Shown here piece by piece: positions 1 through 7,527 of a DNA stretch of 32,877 nucleotides. Each line of letters starts with the position of its first letter. Positions within the stretch are counted from its first letter, which is position 1. The stretch is from JADJWR01 sp964610575 (GTDB taxonomy: Bacteria > Pseudomonadota > Gammaproteobacteria > Burkholderiales > Burkholderiaceae_F): positions 1 to 32,877 of the forward strand of contig CAZSYX010000031.1 in NCBI GenBank assembly GCA_964610575.1, in the 5' to 3' direction. The notes under the pieces are model-generated. The model made no database searches. It saw only the letters and a list, made by a program, of their open reading frames with translations, and was not told the origin of the DNA. Both the position numbers and the translations under genes were made by a program.

Positions 1-79
1 GTATCAGATGAAGTCCGGCAAGCCGATCGAGGAGTTGACCTTCAACGGTCCGCAGGTCGCGGCCGCGTTCCGCTGGTGA
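1..79 (+). CDS. 3' end of an unrecognised gene (partial)
   Basis: An open frame enters from the left edge and stops at TGA 77-79. Only about 25 residues are visible, ending in GPQVAAAFRW. No family can be named from this fragment. A GC-rich hairpin follows, and a same-strand patatin gene starts about 110 bases later. The frame is supported only by openness and GC-rich codon use, so this is a tentative call. Confidence 0.45.
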   Translation, partial: YQMKSGKPIEELTFNGPQVAAAFRW

Positions 80-90
80 GGTCGGCAGGC

Positions 91-113
91 GCGGCGGGCG
101 CCCGGTCCGCCGC
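91..113 (+). terminator. GC-rich hairpin after the first gene, possible terminator
   Basis: GCGGCGG (91-97) pairs perfectly with CCGCCGC (107-113) around a 9-base loop, 12 bases after the stop of the first gene. No T-tract follows, so it is at best a weak or factor-assisted terminator. Confidence 0.3.
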
Positions 114-187
114 CTGACGCTATGCTTCCGGCTCTACCGGGTCTCCCGGGAGAGGAAGTCGGATCGAGCCCAATGCAGGTCAGGACC

Positions 188-2428
188 ATGAACGCCTCGT
201 CGACCCTGAAGACCCCGGCGCTCGCGTCTGCCGTTGCCGTCGCGCTGCTGTTGGCGAACCTTCCCGGGCTGGCGGCGGAGGCGACCCCGTCCGCTGCGGC
301 GGCAGGGAAGCCCCGCATCGGGCTGGCGCTGTCCGGCGGCGGCGCGCGCGGCATCGCGCACGTCGGCGTGCTCAAGGTGCTGGAGGAACTGCGGGTGCCG
401 ATCCACTGCGTCACCGGCACCAGCATGGGAGCGATCGTCGGCGGCACCTTCGCTTCGGGAAGGACGCCCGCCGAGATGGAGAAGCTCGTCCTCGCAGCCG
501 ACTGGGAAGCGATCTTCAGGGATCAGCCGCCGCGCAAGGAGATCGCGCTGCGGCGCAAGGTCGACGACTACAAGACGCTGTTCGCGCCCGAATTCGGCGT
601 GACGGAGGACGGGCTGGCGTTACCGAAGGGCGTCATCGCCGGCGTGTCGATCGAATCGTTCTTCCGGCACCTGGCGACACCGGCCTTCGGCATCACTGAT
701 TTCCAGAAGCTGCCGATCCCGTTCCGCGCCATGGCGACCGACATCGAGACCGGCGAATCGGTGGTGCTCGACCGCGGCAGCATCGCCCAGGCGATGCGCG
801 CCAGCATGTCCGTTCCCGGCGCGATCGCGCCGGTGGAGATCGACGGGCGGCTGCTGGTCGACGGCGGCATCGCCAACAACCTGCCGATCGACGAGGCGCG
901 CAAGCTGTGCGCCGACGTGGTGATCGCCGTGAACATCTCCACGCCGCCGCTCACGCGCAAGGAAATCACGTCGGCGCTCACCGTCGTCGGGCAACTCGTC
1001 AACTTCCTCGGCAAGCAGACGGTCGACGACCAACTGAAGCGCATGGGAACGCAGGACGTGCTCATCGCGCCGGACCTCGGCGACATCTCGGCCGGCAAGT
1101 TCGACCGCTCGGCCGAAGCCATCGCAATCGGCGAGCGGGCGACCCGGGCAATGGCCGGTTCGCTGCAGCGCTACAGCCTGCCACCGGAGCAGTACGCGGC
1201 GCTGCGCGCGACGCAGGTCGCCGAGGACAGAGGCCTGGGCACCGTCGACGAGATCCGCGTCGAAGGGCTGCAGCGCACCAACCCCGAGGTGCTGCGCGCC
1301 CTGGTCGAGAGCAGGCCCGGCGAGCCGCTTTCGGAGGAAAAGCTGGGCGCCGATCTGCGGCGCATCTACGGCCGCCGCGACTTCGAGAGCATCAGCTACC
1401 ACTTGAGCGGCGGCGACGCCGGCCCGCGCGCCCTGGTCATCGAGCCGAGGGAGAAGTCGTGGGGGCCCGACTACCTGCGCTTCGGCCTGGGCCTGGCGAG
1501 CGACTTCCAGGGCGACAGCCAGTTCAACCTGCTGTTCCAGTACCGCAGGACCTGGCTCAACCGCCTCGGCGGCGAGTGGCTGACCGAGGTCCAGATCGGC
1601 CAGGACACGCACCTGTTCACTGAGTTCTACCAGCCGTTGAACGAGGCCGGCCGCTGGTTCGTTTCGCCCTATTTCAACGTCGGCCAGCGAAGCCGGGGCG
1701 TCTTCGCCGGCGACGACAAGCTCGCCGATTACCGGGTCCGCTACGGAGTTGCGGGCCTCGACGCCGGGGCGGTGCTCGGCACCTGGGGCCACGTGCGCCT
1801 CGGCCCGGTGTGGTCGCGCATCGATGCGAAGGTCGACACGGGATCGCCCCTCCTGCCGACGGTCGAGGAGACCACGGCGGGGATGCGGGCGGCGCTGTTC
1901 ATCGACCAGGCGGACCATGCCTTCTTCCCGACCCACGGCTTCGCCGCGGGAGGCACTGCCTATGCCGCCATGGAATCGTTCGGAGCGGCCGCCGACTACC
2001 AGCGGATCGAAGGGTTTGTTCGCGCGATGCGGAGCTGGGGTCCGCACACCTTCTACGCGTCGGCTTCCGGCGGTACCGACCTCGGTTCGGACATGCCGGC
2101 CTACGAGGCCTTCACCTTGGGCGGACCGCTGCGCCTGTCGGGCTACCGCATCAACCAGTTCTCAGGGCGCGAAGTCGCCTTCGGCCGCCTGATGTACTAC
2201 AACCGCATGCTGCCGCTGCCGGACATCCTGGGCAGCGGCATCTACGTGGGCGGTTCGGCGGAAGTCGGCCGGGTCACCGACCGGTTCGACGGGCTGCCTT
2301 CGCCCGGCACGCTGTGGTCGGGATCGGTGTTCCTCGGCGCCGACACCTTCCTGGGTCCGGTCTTCTTCGGTCTCGGGTCAGGTGGATCGAGCAACTGGAG
2401 CCTGTACCTCCTGCTCGGCGCGCCGTAG
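188..2428 (+). CDS. Patatin-like phospholipase with C-terminal beta-barrel (type Vd autotransporter, PlpD-like)
   Basis: About 746 aa. An N-terminal signal peptide (Ala/Leu-rich, ending near residue 30) is followed by a patatin domain: oxyanion-hole glycines SGGGARG at about 49-55, the nucleophile elbow GTSMG with Ser79, and the partner Asp225 in VDGG. These form the Ser-Asp dyad of patatin lipases. A POTRA-like segment (about 355-410, starting VDEIRVEGLQRT) precedes a roughly 300-residue Omp85-type surface-antigen barrel. This order matches Pseudomonas aeruginosa PlpD (728 aa), the type member of type Vd secretion, in which the barrel carries its own lipase domain through the outer membrane. 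Start 188 was chosen because it opens directly on the signal peptide; ATG 173 in the same frame, with AGAGGAAG 15 bases upstream, is possible. The gene is convergent with the next one. Substrate and release by proteolysis cannot be judged. Confidence 0.93.
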   Translation: MNASSTLKTPALASAVAVALLLANLPGLAAEATPSAAAAGKPRIGLALSGGGARGIAHVGVLKVLEELRVPIHCVTGTSMGAIVGGTFASGRTPAEMEKLVLAADWEAIFRDQPPRKEIALRRKVDDYKTLFAPEFGVTEDGLALPKGVIAGVSIESFFRHLATPAFGITDFQKLPIPFRAMATDIETGESVVLDRGSIAQAMRASMSVPGAIAPVEIDGRLLVDGGIANNLPIDEARKLCADVVIAVNISTPPLTRKEITSALTVVGQLVNFLGKQTVDDQLKRMGTQDVLIAPDLGDISAGKFDRSAEAIAIGERATRAMAGSLQRYSLPPEQYAALRATQVAEDRGLGTVDEIRVEGLQRTNPEVLRALVESRPGEPLSEEKLGADLRRIYGRRDFESISYHLSGGDAGPRALVIEPREKSWGPDYLRFGLGLASDFQGDSQFNLLFQYRRTWLNRLGGEWLTEVQIGQDTHLFTEFYQPLNEAGRWFVSPYFNVGQRSRGVFAGDDKLADYRVRYGVAGLDAGAVLGTWGHVRLGPVWSRIDAKVDTGSPLLPTVEETTAGMRAALFIDQADHAFFPTHGFAAGGTAYAAMESFGAAADYQRIEGFVRAMRSWGPHTFYASASGGTDLGSDMPAYEAFTLGGPLRLSGYRINQFSGREVAFGRLMYYNRMLPLPDILGSGIYVGGSAEVGRVTDRFDGLPSPGTLWSGSVFLGADTFLGPVFFGLGSGGSSNWSLYLLLGAP

Positions 2429-2467
2429 GGCGGATATCGGCGCGGATACTCCGGCGCGTCCTGATTC

Positions 2468-2489
2468 CGTGCACGAAACGGAGTGCACG
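2468..2489. terminator. Hairpin between convergent genes
   Basis: CGTGCAC (2468-2474) and GTGCACG (2483-2489) form a perfect 7-bp stem with an 8-base loop. It lies in the 72-base gap between the patatin stop and the stop of the minus-strand gene, so it could serve either transcript. No U-tract on either side. Confidence 0.3.
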
Positions 2490-2500
2490 CGCCGCCGTGG

Positions 2501-3598
2501 TCAGTCCGCGGCTTCGCCGATCCGCTTTCCCTCCGGCCGGAAGGCGGTTTGCCGACCGTAGTTCTCGCTGTCCGAGCGGGCGCTCTGCGTTGCGAGCTTG
2601 GCGGCCTCCGGATAGGGCATCGGATTCTTGCTCTTGTCGATCTCGAGCAGCTTCGTTTCGTCGTTCACCTTCACGCTGTACCTGGCCAGGTTGTAGATGA
2701 GGTACATCGCGAACAGGTTGTCGACATCCTGGTATTCGCCCTCGTCTTTCCGGAAGTCGCGCGACAGGACCGACGGGAACCGGTTGGGCAGGTCCTTGAA
2801 GGCGACCTTCTCCTCCTCGTGCGGATCGATGTAGGTAGAACCGGGGTACTTCCTGTAGAAGACCACGTCCAGCCCATAGCCGCGCGCGTTGAACTGCTCG
2901 AGCAGCTTCATCGCCATCTCGGTGGGAATGTTGGCGTTGGCGGCGGCGACCACGGTGCGCCGGGAAAACAGCCGCGCGCTCTCGATCTCGAGGTCCTTGT
3001 AGCCGGCGCCGTACCTGAATGCTGAACCGACGGTCTTGGCGCAGTTCAGGCGCAGGTAGTCGTACTTCACTTCGCCGTCGTGGTACTCGGTGTTCCTCGC
3101 CCGCTTGTGGAAATCGTCGTTGATGCGCCGGAAGTAGGCGGCCAACGCCTCCTTCTCCGGCGCCGGCACGCCGTACACGCGCACGCCGATGACCGATCGC
3201 TTGTAGATTTCGCCGAAGTCCAGCCCGAACGACGCCTTGTCGCTGACCGAGGAGGTCGTCCCGAACAGGTACTCCTTCTTCGGGATCCGGGCCATCAGGT
3301 CGTCGGTGTAGAAATCCTTTGCGTGCTCGGGCTCGCGGTCGGCGTAGAAGTTGGCCGAGTAGACGAGGTCGTCGTTCGCCGCCCGGTCGCGGACGGCCAG
3401 CGCCAGGTGGCCGGCCGAGCCGCCCTTCGAGGTGCCGAAGCTGATCAGCAACTCCAGGTCGTACGGATCCTGCCGCAGGACCGCGGCGATCTCGTCGACG
3501 TTGGCGGGCGCCGGCCCGCCCGGGCTGCCGAAGTCGGCGGCCGCCGCATGGGAGGCGAATGCGAGCGCCGCCCCCACGAACCAGGCCTTTAAGCTCAT
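2501..3598 (-). CDS. Secreted protein with a likely permuted papain-like (NlpC/P60, Lnb-N/DUF4105-like) domain
   Basis: 365 aa. Start 3598 was chosen because GGGAG lies 8 bases upstream of that ATG and the protein then begins with a clean signal peptide cut near residues 20-22 (ASHAAAA). The longer frame from 3616 lacks a ribosome site. Visible motifs are an early His64 in GGSAGHLALAV and a later Cys186 in YDYLRLNCAKTV. The His-before-Cys order, with the NC motif starting a helix, is the layout of circularly permuted NlpC/P60 proteins such as the Lnb N-terminal periplasmic domain and YebB-like hydrolases. This suggests a periplasmic hydrolase or acyltransferase acting on an amide or lipid bond. 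That is an inference from motif order; no exact family is recognised. It is transcribed divergently from the two-component system, sharing a 107-base gap, and could be one of its targets. Confidence 0.8.
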   Translation of the reverse strand: MSLKAWFVGAALAFASHAAAADFGSPGGPAPANVDEIAAVLRQDPYDLELLISFGTSKGGSAGHLALAVRDRAANDDLVYSANFYADREPEHAKDFYTDDLMARIPKKEYLFGTTSSVSDKASFGLDFGEIYKRSVIGVRVYGVPAPEKEALAAYFRRINDDFHKRARNTEYHDGEVKYDYLRLNCAKTVGSAFRYGAGYKDLEIESARLFSRRTVVAAANANIPTEMAMKLLEQFNARGYGLDVVFYRKYPGSTYIDPHEEEKVAFKDLPNRFPSVLSRDFRKDEGEYQDVDNLFAMYLIYNLARYSVKVNDETKLLEIDKSKNPMPYPEAAKLATQSARSDSENYGRQTAFRPEGKRIGEAAD

Positions 3599-3705
3599 CT
3601 TTGCTGCTCCCGTCACCGCATGGCTCAGTGCATGATGCCGCAGGACAGCCGCGGCGATTCCTTATCCTTCGGCCGACGCCACATCCTGTTCGCCTGCCGC
3701 TCACC

Positions 3706-4380
3706 ATGCGCCTGTTGCTGGTCGAAGACGATACGATGATCGGCGCCGCCGTGGCCGAGGGCCTGCGCGGCGACGGCTATGCGGTCGACTGGGTCCAGGA
3801 CGGGCTGGCCGGCGCGCGCGCGCTCGACGCCGGGACGCCGTACTCGCTGCTGCTGCTCGACCTCGGCCTGCCCGGGCGAGACGGCCTGAAGCTGTTGGCC
3901 GATCTGCGCGCCCGCGGCGACCGGCTGCCCGTGCTGGTGCTGACGGCGCGCGACACGGTGCGCGATCGCATCGCCGGGCTCGATGCGGGCGCCGACGATT
4001 ACCTGGTCAAGCCGTTCGACCTCGACGAACTGCTGGCGCGCGTGCGGGCGCTGCTGCGCCGCGCGGCCGGCCGCGCCGAGCCGCAGCTGTCATGCGGCCG
4101 CCTGCGGCTGGACCCGGCCACGCACGCGGCCTGGCTGGACGACGAGCCGCTGCAGTTGTCGGCGCGCGAATTCGCGCTGCTGCAGGCGCTGATGGAGCGG
4201 CCCGACGCGGTGCTGTCGCGCCCGCAGCTCGAAGAGCGGCTGTACGGCTGGAACGAGCCGGTGGGCAGCAATGCCGTCGAGGTGCACATCCACAACCTGC
4301 GCCGCAAGCTGGGCGAAGGGGCGATCCGCAACGTGCGTGGCGTCGGCTGGACGCTGGGCGAGCCGGCGGCCGGGGCCTGA
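3706..4380 (+). CDS. OmpR-family response regulator (QseB/PmrA/TctD-like)
   Basis: 224 aa. The receiver domain (1-115) shows the acidic pair Asp8/Asp9, phospho-acceptor Asp52 in LLLDLGLPGRDG, switch Thr80 and Lys102 in LVKPFD. A C-terminal winged-helix DNA-binding domain (about 125-220) includes SNAVEVHIHNLRRKLG, the recognition-helix region typical of OmpR/PhoB regulators. The frame is open further upstream (to 3559), but homology begins only at MRLLLVEDD, so ATG 3706 is the start. The stop TGA overlaps the ATG of the kinase by one base (TGATG), implying translational coupling. Sequence style is closest to QseB/PmrA/TctD regulators, which bind repeated TTAAG half-sites; one such pair lies at 5723-5739 just behind the kinase. 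The signal and regulon are unknown. Confidence 0.95.
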   Translation: MRLLLVEDDTMIGAAVAEGLRGDGYAVDWVQDGLAGARALDAGTPYSLLLLDLGLPGRDGLKLLADLRARGDRLPVLVLTARDTVRDRIAGLDAGADDYLVKPFDLDELLARVRALLRRAAGRAEPQLSCGRLRLDPATHAAWLDDEPLQLSAREFALLQALMERPDAVLSRPQLEERLYGWNEPVGSNAVEVHIHNLRRKLGEGAIRNVRGVGWTLGEPAAGA

Positions 4381-5705
4381 TGCGATCGATCCGCCGCTGG
4401 CTCCTGCTGGCGCTGCTGGCGCTGCTCGCCGCCGTCGGCCTCGCCGGCGGCGCGCTGACCTACGGCAGCGCCCGCGCCGAGATCGACCAGCTGCTCGACG
4501 AGGAGCTGCGCCAGGTCGCGCTGTCGCTGCGCGACCATGCGCGGCTGGACACCGACCGCATCGCGCGCTCGGCAGAACGTCCCGAGCAGCGCCTGCTGGT
4601 GCAGGTCGACGACCCGCGACGCGGGCAGCCGTACCGCTCGCGCGATGTCGAGCCGCTGCCGAGCGCCGCCGGCGAGGGCTTTCGCGAACTCGATCATGCG
4701 GGGCAGGCGTGGCGCGTGTATGCGCTGCCCAACGAGGCGCAGATGATCCAGGTCGCGCAGCCGACGGCGCAGCGCCGCGCGCTCGCGCTGCAGACCACGC
4801 TGCGCATCCTGGCGCCGCTGTTGCTGCTGATGCCGGTGGCGGCGGCGCTGCTGTGGTGGATCGTCGGTCGCGCCTTGCGCCCGCTCGATGCGCTTGGCGC
4901 GCAGCTCGCACAGCGGCAGCCGACGTCGCTGGCGCCGCTGGCGCTCGAGCCCCTGCCGCAGGAGGCACGGCCGCTGGTCGGCGCCCTGAACGACCTGCTG
5001 GCGCGGCTGCAGGCGGCCTTCGAGCAGCAGCGCAGCCTGACGGCCGACGCCGCGCACGCCTTGCGCACGCCGCTGGCGGCGGTGACGCTGCAGGCCCAGC
5101 TGGCGCGCCGCGCGGCCGAGGGCCCGGCCCGCGATGCAGCGCTCGATCGGCTCGAGGCAGGGGTCAAGCGCGCCGGCCACCTGGTGGCGCAGCTGCTGGC
5201 CCTGGCGCGGCTGGACCCGGATGCCGCCCGCGACCCGGCGGTGCCGCTCGACCTTGCGCTGCTGGCGCGGGAGGCGGCGGAAGAAGTGCGACCGCTGGCG
5301 GAAATCGCCCGGCTCGGTCTCGATCTGTCCTTGCCCGCCGACGCGCCGATACAGGGCCATGAAGCGGCGCTGCGCATGGCCGTCACCAACCTGCTCGACA
5401 ACGCGGTGCGCTACACGCCCGCGGGCGGTCGCGTGTCGGTGAGACTCGTCGAGGACGCCGCCGGCTATCGGCTGGCGGTAAGCGACACCGGCCCGGGGCT
5501 GCCGGCCGACGAACGGGAGCGCGTGTTCGACCGCTTCACCCGTGGCCGGGACACCGCCGCGCCCGGCAGCGGGCTGGGACTTTCAATCGTGCGCGAGGTC
5601 GCGCGCCTGCATGGCGGCCGCGCCTGGATCGAGGACGGTCCGGCCGGCCGGGGGCTGACGGTGTCGCTGTGGCTGCCCGCGCGGGACATCCCGACATCGT
5701 CTTGA
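4380..5705 (+). CDS. Sensor histidine kinase (QseC/PmrB/TctE-like)
   Basis: 441 aa. A first membrane helix (about 7-29) is followed by a periplasmic sensor segment of about 110 residues, resembling the 2CSK-N type, and a second helix (about 140-162, Leu/Ala-rich, ending LLWWIVGRAL). Next come a HAMP-like linker and the dimerisation/phosphoacceptor helix with His226 in AAHALRTPLAAV. The ATPase domain shows the N box NLLDNAVRYTP, G1 DTGPGLP and G2 GSGLGLSIV. This is the complete set for an active inner-membrane kinase that would phosphorylate the regulator encoded just upstream. The start overlaps the regulator stop (ATG 4380-4382). The ligand is not predictable; relatives sense metals, organic acids or quorum/host signals. 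Confidence 0.95.
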   Translation: MRSIRRWLLLALLALLAAVGLAGGALTYGSARAEIDQLLDEELRQVALSLRDHARLDTDRIARSAERPEQRLLVQVDDPRRGQPYRSRDVEPLPSAAGEGFRELDHAGQAWRVYALPNEAQMIQVAQPTAQRRALALQTTLRILAPLLLLMPVAAALLWWIVGRALRPLDALGAQLAQRQPTSLAPLALEPLPQEARPLVGALNDLLARLQAAFEQQRSLTADAAHALRTPLAAVTLQAQLARRAAEGPARDAALDRLEAGVKRAGHLVAQLLALARLDPDAARDPAVPLDLALLAREAAEEVRPLAEIARLGLDLSLPADAPIQGHEAALRMAVTNLLDNAVRYTPAGGRVSVRLVEDAAGYRLAVSDTGPGLPADERERVFDRFTRGRDTAAPGSGLGLSIVREVARLHGGRAWIEDGPAGRGLTVSLWLPARDIPTSS

Positions 5706-5722
5706 CGGCCGAACCCGCGGAC

Positions 5723-5739
5723 CTTAAGTCGCTGTTAAG
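5723..5739 (+). promoter_or_regulatory. PmrA/QseB-like box
   Basis: CTTAAG (5723-5728), five bases, then GTTAAG (5734-5739). This direct repeat with 11-bp periodicity matches the PmrA/QseB half-site pattern YTTAAK-N5-YTTAAK except for G at the first base of the second half. It is the only such pair I found, and it lies 18 bases after the kinase stop, upstream of the terminator at 5805 rather than in front of a coding gene. Binding by the adjacent regulator is inferred. Confidence 0.45.
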
Positions 5740-5793
5740 TCTGGCTGTGTACCGTTCGTTCAGCAGCGCGGTTTCGCGGCCGCACTGTCCTCA

Positions 5794-6915
5794 CTAAGAT
5801 GATTTGGCGCCGTGACCCGGCGCCATTTTTTTCGCCTGTCTCGATCGTGGCGAGCCGGCCCGACGTTCCGCGCGCCACTGCGCCGGCGTGGTGCCGCTCC
5901 AGCGCCGGAAGGCCCGCGTGAACGCGCTCGCATCGGCATAGCCGAGCAAATCGGCGATCAGGCGCACCTCCATCGACGAGTCTTCGAGCAACTGCCGCGC
6001 GATCTCGAATCGGCTCTCGTCCATGAGTGCCCGGAAGCTGGTGCCGAAGGCGTTCAGGCGACGGTTCAGGGTGCGGCTGTGCATCGAGAAGAGCGCCGCC
6101 ACACTGTCTGCGCCGGTGGCATCCGTCAGCAGCGCCGATCGCAGCACGCTGCGCACCTGAGCCGGAAAGTCCTCGCCGTGCCGGGCTTCGAGCGCGTCGA
6201 TCTGCTGCTGCAGCAGGCGGACCAGCTCGTGATCGACGTCGGGCAGCGACCGGCTCAGCCAGCGGGTGGCGAACACCAGCCCGTACCGCTCGGCGTCGAA
6301 GCGCAGCGGAGCGTTGAAGAGCCGGCGGTAGGGCTCGACGTCTTCCGGCCTGCGGTGGGCGAAGCGAGCCTCTTCGGGCACCCAGTCGGGGCCGCACAGG
6401 CCGCGCATGATGTTCAGCATCGCGGCGACGGCGCCGTCGCCGATCTGGTCGGCGGCCTCGACCTGCGGCTGATAGGCGCCGTAGCTGAGCGTCGCCCGGT
6501 CGCCATCGACCGCCAGGTCCGCCGTCGCGCCACGATTGTGAAGATGAAAGAAGCGCACGAGGCTGCGCAGCGCCGTTCCCGCATCCGGCGAGTACTTCGC
6601 CAGCAGACCAACGAGCCCAAAGGAGTGCAGCCCCGCCTGCTGGCCAACGAGGAGCCCGAAGTGCAGGCAGCCGGTGCTGGCCACGCAATGGCTGAAGAGG
6701 CGGCCACGGGCGGCGTGGGAGATCCGGTTGTCCGGGTTATCGAACAGATCGAGTCGTAGCCCCGCTCTGCTCAGTACATCCGCAGGATCTGCGCCCAGTT
6801 TTCGGAGCACTTCCGGAATTGCCAGGATGGTGCCAACGCGGACCGTCGTTTCGTTCGGCCCGGGCTGCGCTGTCCACGGTCCTCGCCCGGGCGCCTTTCG
6901 CTGGATTGACTCCAC
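5794..6915 (-). CDS. AraC-family transcriptional regulator (OruR/arabinose-binding-like N-terminus)
   Basis: 373 aa from a GTG at 6915; no ATG occurs near the N-terminus and the ribosome site is weak, so the true start is uncertain. The N-terminal two thirds (about 28-215) resemble the arabinose-binding-like domain of OruR/ArgR-type AraC regulators (segment QQAGLHSFGLVGLLAKYSP). The C-terminus (about 270-355) holds two helix-turn-helix units: SVAALFSMHSRTLNRRL and the signature IADLLGYADASAFTRAFRRW followed by SGTTPAQWR. It probably binds a small ligand and activates a nearby or distant catabolic gene. Its last codons contain the terminator of the convergent two-component operon. A TGTCC direct repeat in its upstream region may be an operator. 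Confidence 0.9.
   Translation of the reverse strand: MESIQRKAPGRGPWTAQPGPNETTVRVGTILAIPEVLRKLGADPADVLSRAGLRLDLFDNPDNRISHAARGRLFSHCVASTGCLHFGLLVGQQAGLHSFGLVGLLAKYSPDAGTALRSLVRFFHLHNRGATADLAVDGDRATLSYGAYQPQVEAADQIGDGAVAAMLNIMRGLCGPDWVPEEARFAHRRPEDVEPYRRLFNAPLRFDAERYGLVFATRWLSRSLPDVDHELVRLLQQQIDALEARHGEDFPAQVRSVLRSALLTDATGADSVAALFSMHSRTLNRRLNAFGTSFRALMDESRFEIARQLLEDSSMEVRLIADLLGYADASAFTRAFRRWSGTTPAQWRAERRAGSPRSRQAKKMAPGHGAKSS
5805..5832 (+). terminator. Strong intrinsic terminator
   Basis: TGGCGCCG (5805-5812) pairs with CGGCGCCA (5818-5825), an 8-bp perfect stem with a 5-base loop, followed directly by seven T residues (5826-5832). The T-tract is on the + strand side, so it ends transcripts from the two-component operon. 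It lies inside the last codons of the convergent AraC-type gene. Confidence 0.85.
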
Positions 6916-6935
6916 GCAAACAGGTTAACCGGCCG

Positions 6936-6950
6936 TGTCCGGAAATGTCC
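6936..6950. promoter_or_regulatory. Direct repeat TGTCC-N5-TGTCC, possible AraC-type operator
   Basis: Two TGTCC copies (6936-6940, 6946-6950) lie one helical turn apart, about 20-35 bases upstream of the AraC-type regulator start and 148 bases before the divergent lipoprotein gene. Direct repeats on one DNA face are usual for AraC proteins. The repeats are short, so chance occurrence is quite possible. Confidence 0.25.
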
Positions 6951-7097
6951 AGCGGGCGTCTCAAGATGCCAAGCGTCGACCGGGCCGTGCGCGCATACTG
7001 TTTTTCATATGTACGGCACGCGACGAGCAGGTCAAGGACATCGTCAAGCGAGCCGGTACCCCCGCGACGTGCGCTGTCCGCAGCGCCGGAGACTTTC

Positions 7098-7388
7098 ATG
7101 AAACCCATTTCATTGTTGACGGCGGCAGCCCTGTCGCTGCTCGTGGCGCACCTGGCTGGCTGCGCCGGCCAAAGCAAGATGACCAGCCAGGGGCAGACGC
7201 CAGCGTACGCCGATGGATTCGCTGACGGATGCCAGAGCGGAAGGGCGTCAGCCGGCGGCATCCACGATTCGTACAAGAAGAACGTCGGCAGGTTCGAATC
7301 CGACAAGCACTACGCGGAAGGTTGGTCGGCCGGTCATCGGAAGTGCGAAGACGAGCAAATGCAGAAGAACGCTGCCGGGTCGCAGTGA
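7098..7388 (+). CDS. Small hypothetical lipoprotein
   Basis: 96 aa. Start at ATG 7098 with GGAG six bases upstream; the open frame extends further upstream but without signal or homology. Signal peptide with lipobox LAGC gives a lipidated Cys22, and the residue after it is Ala, which favours outer-membrane sorting. The mature part is short, polar and aromatic/Gly-rich (ADGFADGCQSG, then HYAEGWSAGHRKCE) with two Cys that could form a disulfide. The pattern resembles small conserved proteobacterial lipoproteins of unknown role. It stands alone between the divergent AraC-type regulator and the exchanger gene. No function can be assigned. Confidence 0.78.
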   Translation: MKPISLLTAAALSLLVAHLAGCAGQSKMTSQGQTPAYADGFADGCQSGRASAGGIHDSYKKNVGRFESDKHYAEGWSAGHRKCEDEQMQKNAAGSQ

Positions 7389-7527
7389 ACGGCTCGGCCG
7401 GGCGGCCACTCAGGCCGCGGCTTCCCGGACCGTGTTCCTCTCGTTTCGGAACGTCTCGGGCTGGTTGTAGTTCCCGTCGTCCGAGCCGCCGCGAAGTGAG
7501 GGCCTCGATGCAATCGCCGTTGAAGCC

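Noticed and set aside
620..2047. Long open frames antisense to the patatin gene and to most other genes
   Set aside because: They are mirror frames caused by high third-position GC; they lack ribosome sites and family motifs, and the sense genes have clear domains.
6906..6934. TTGACT as a -35 element for the small lipoprotein gene
   Set aside because: No -10-like hexamer occurs 16-18 bases downstream, and the site overlaps the start of the divergent regulator.
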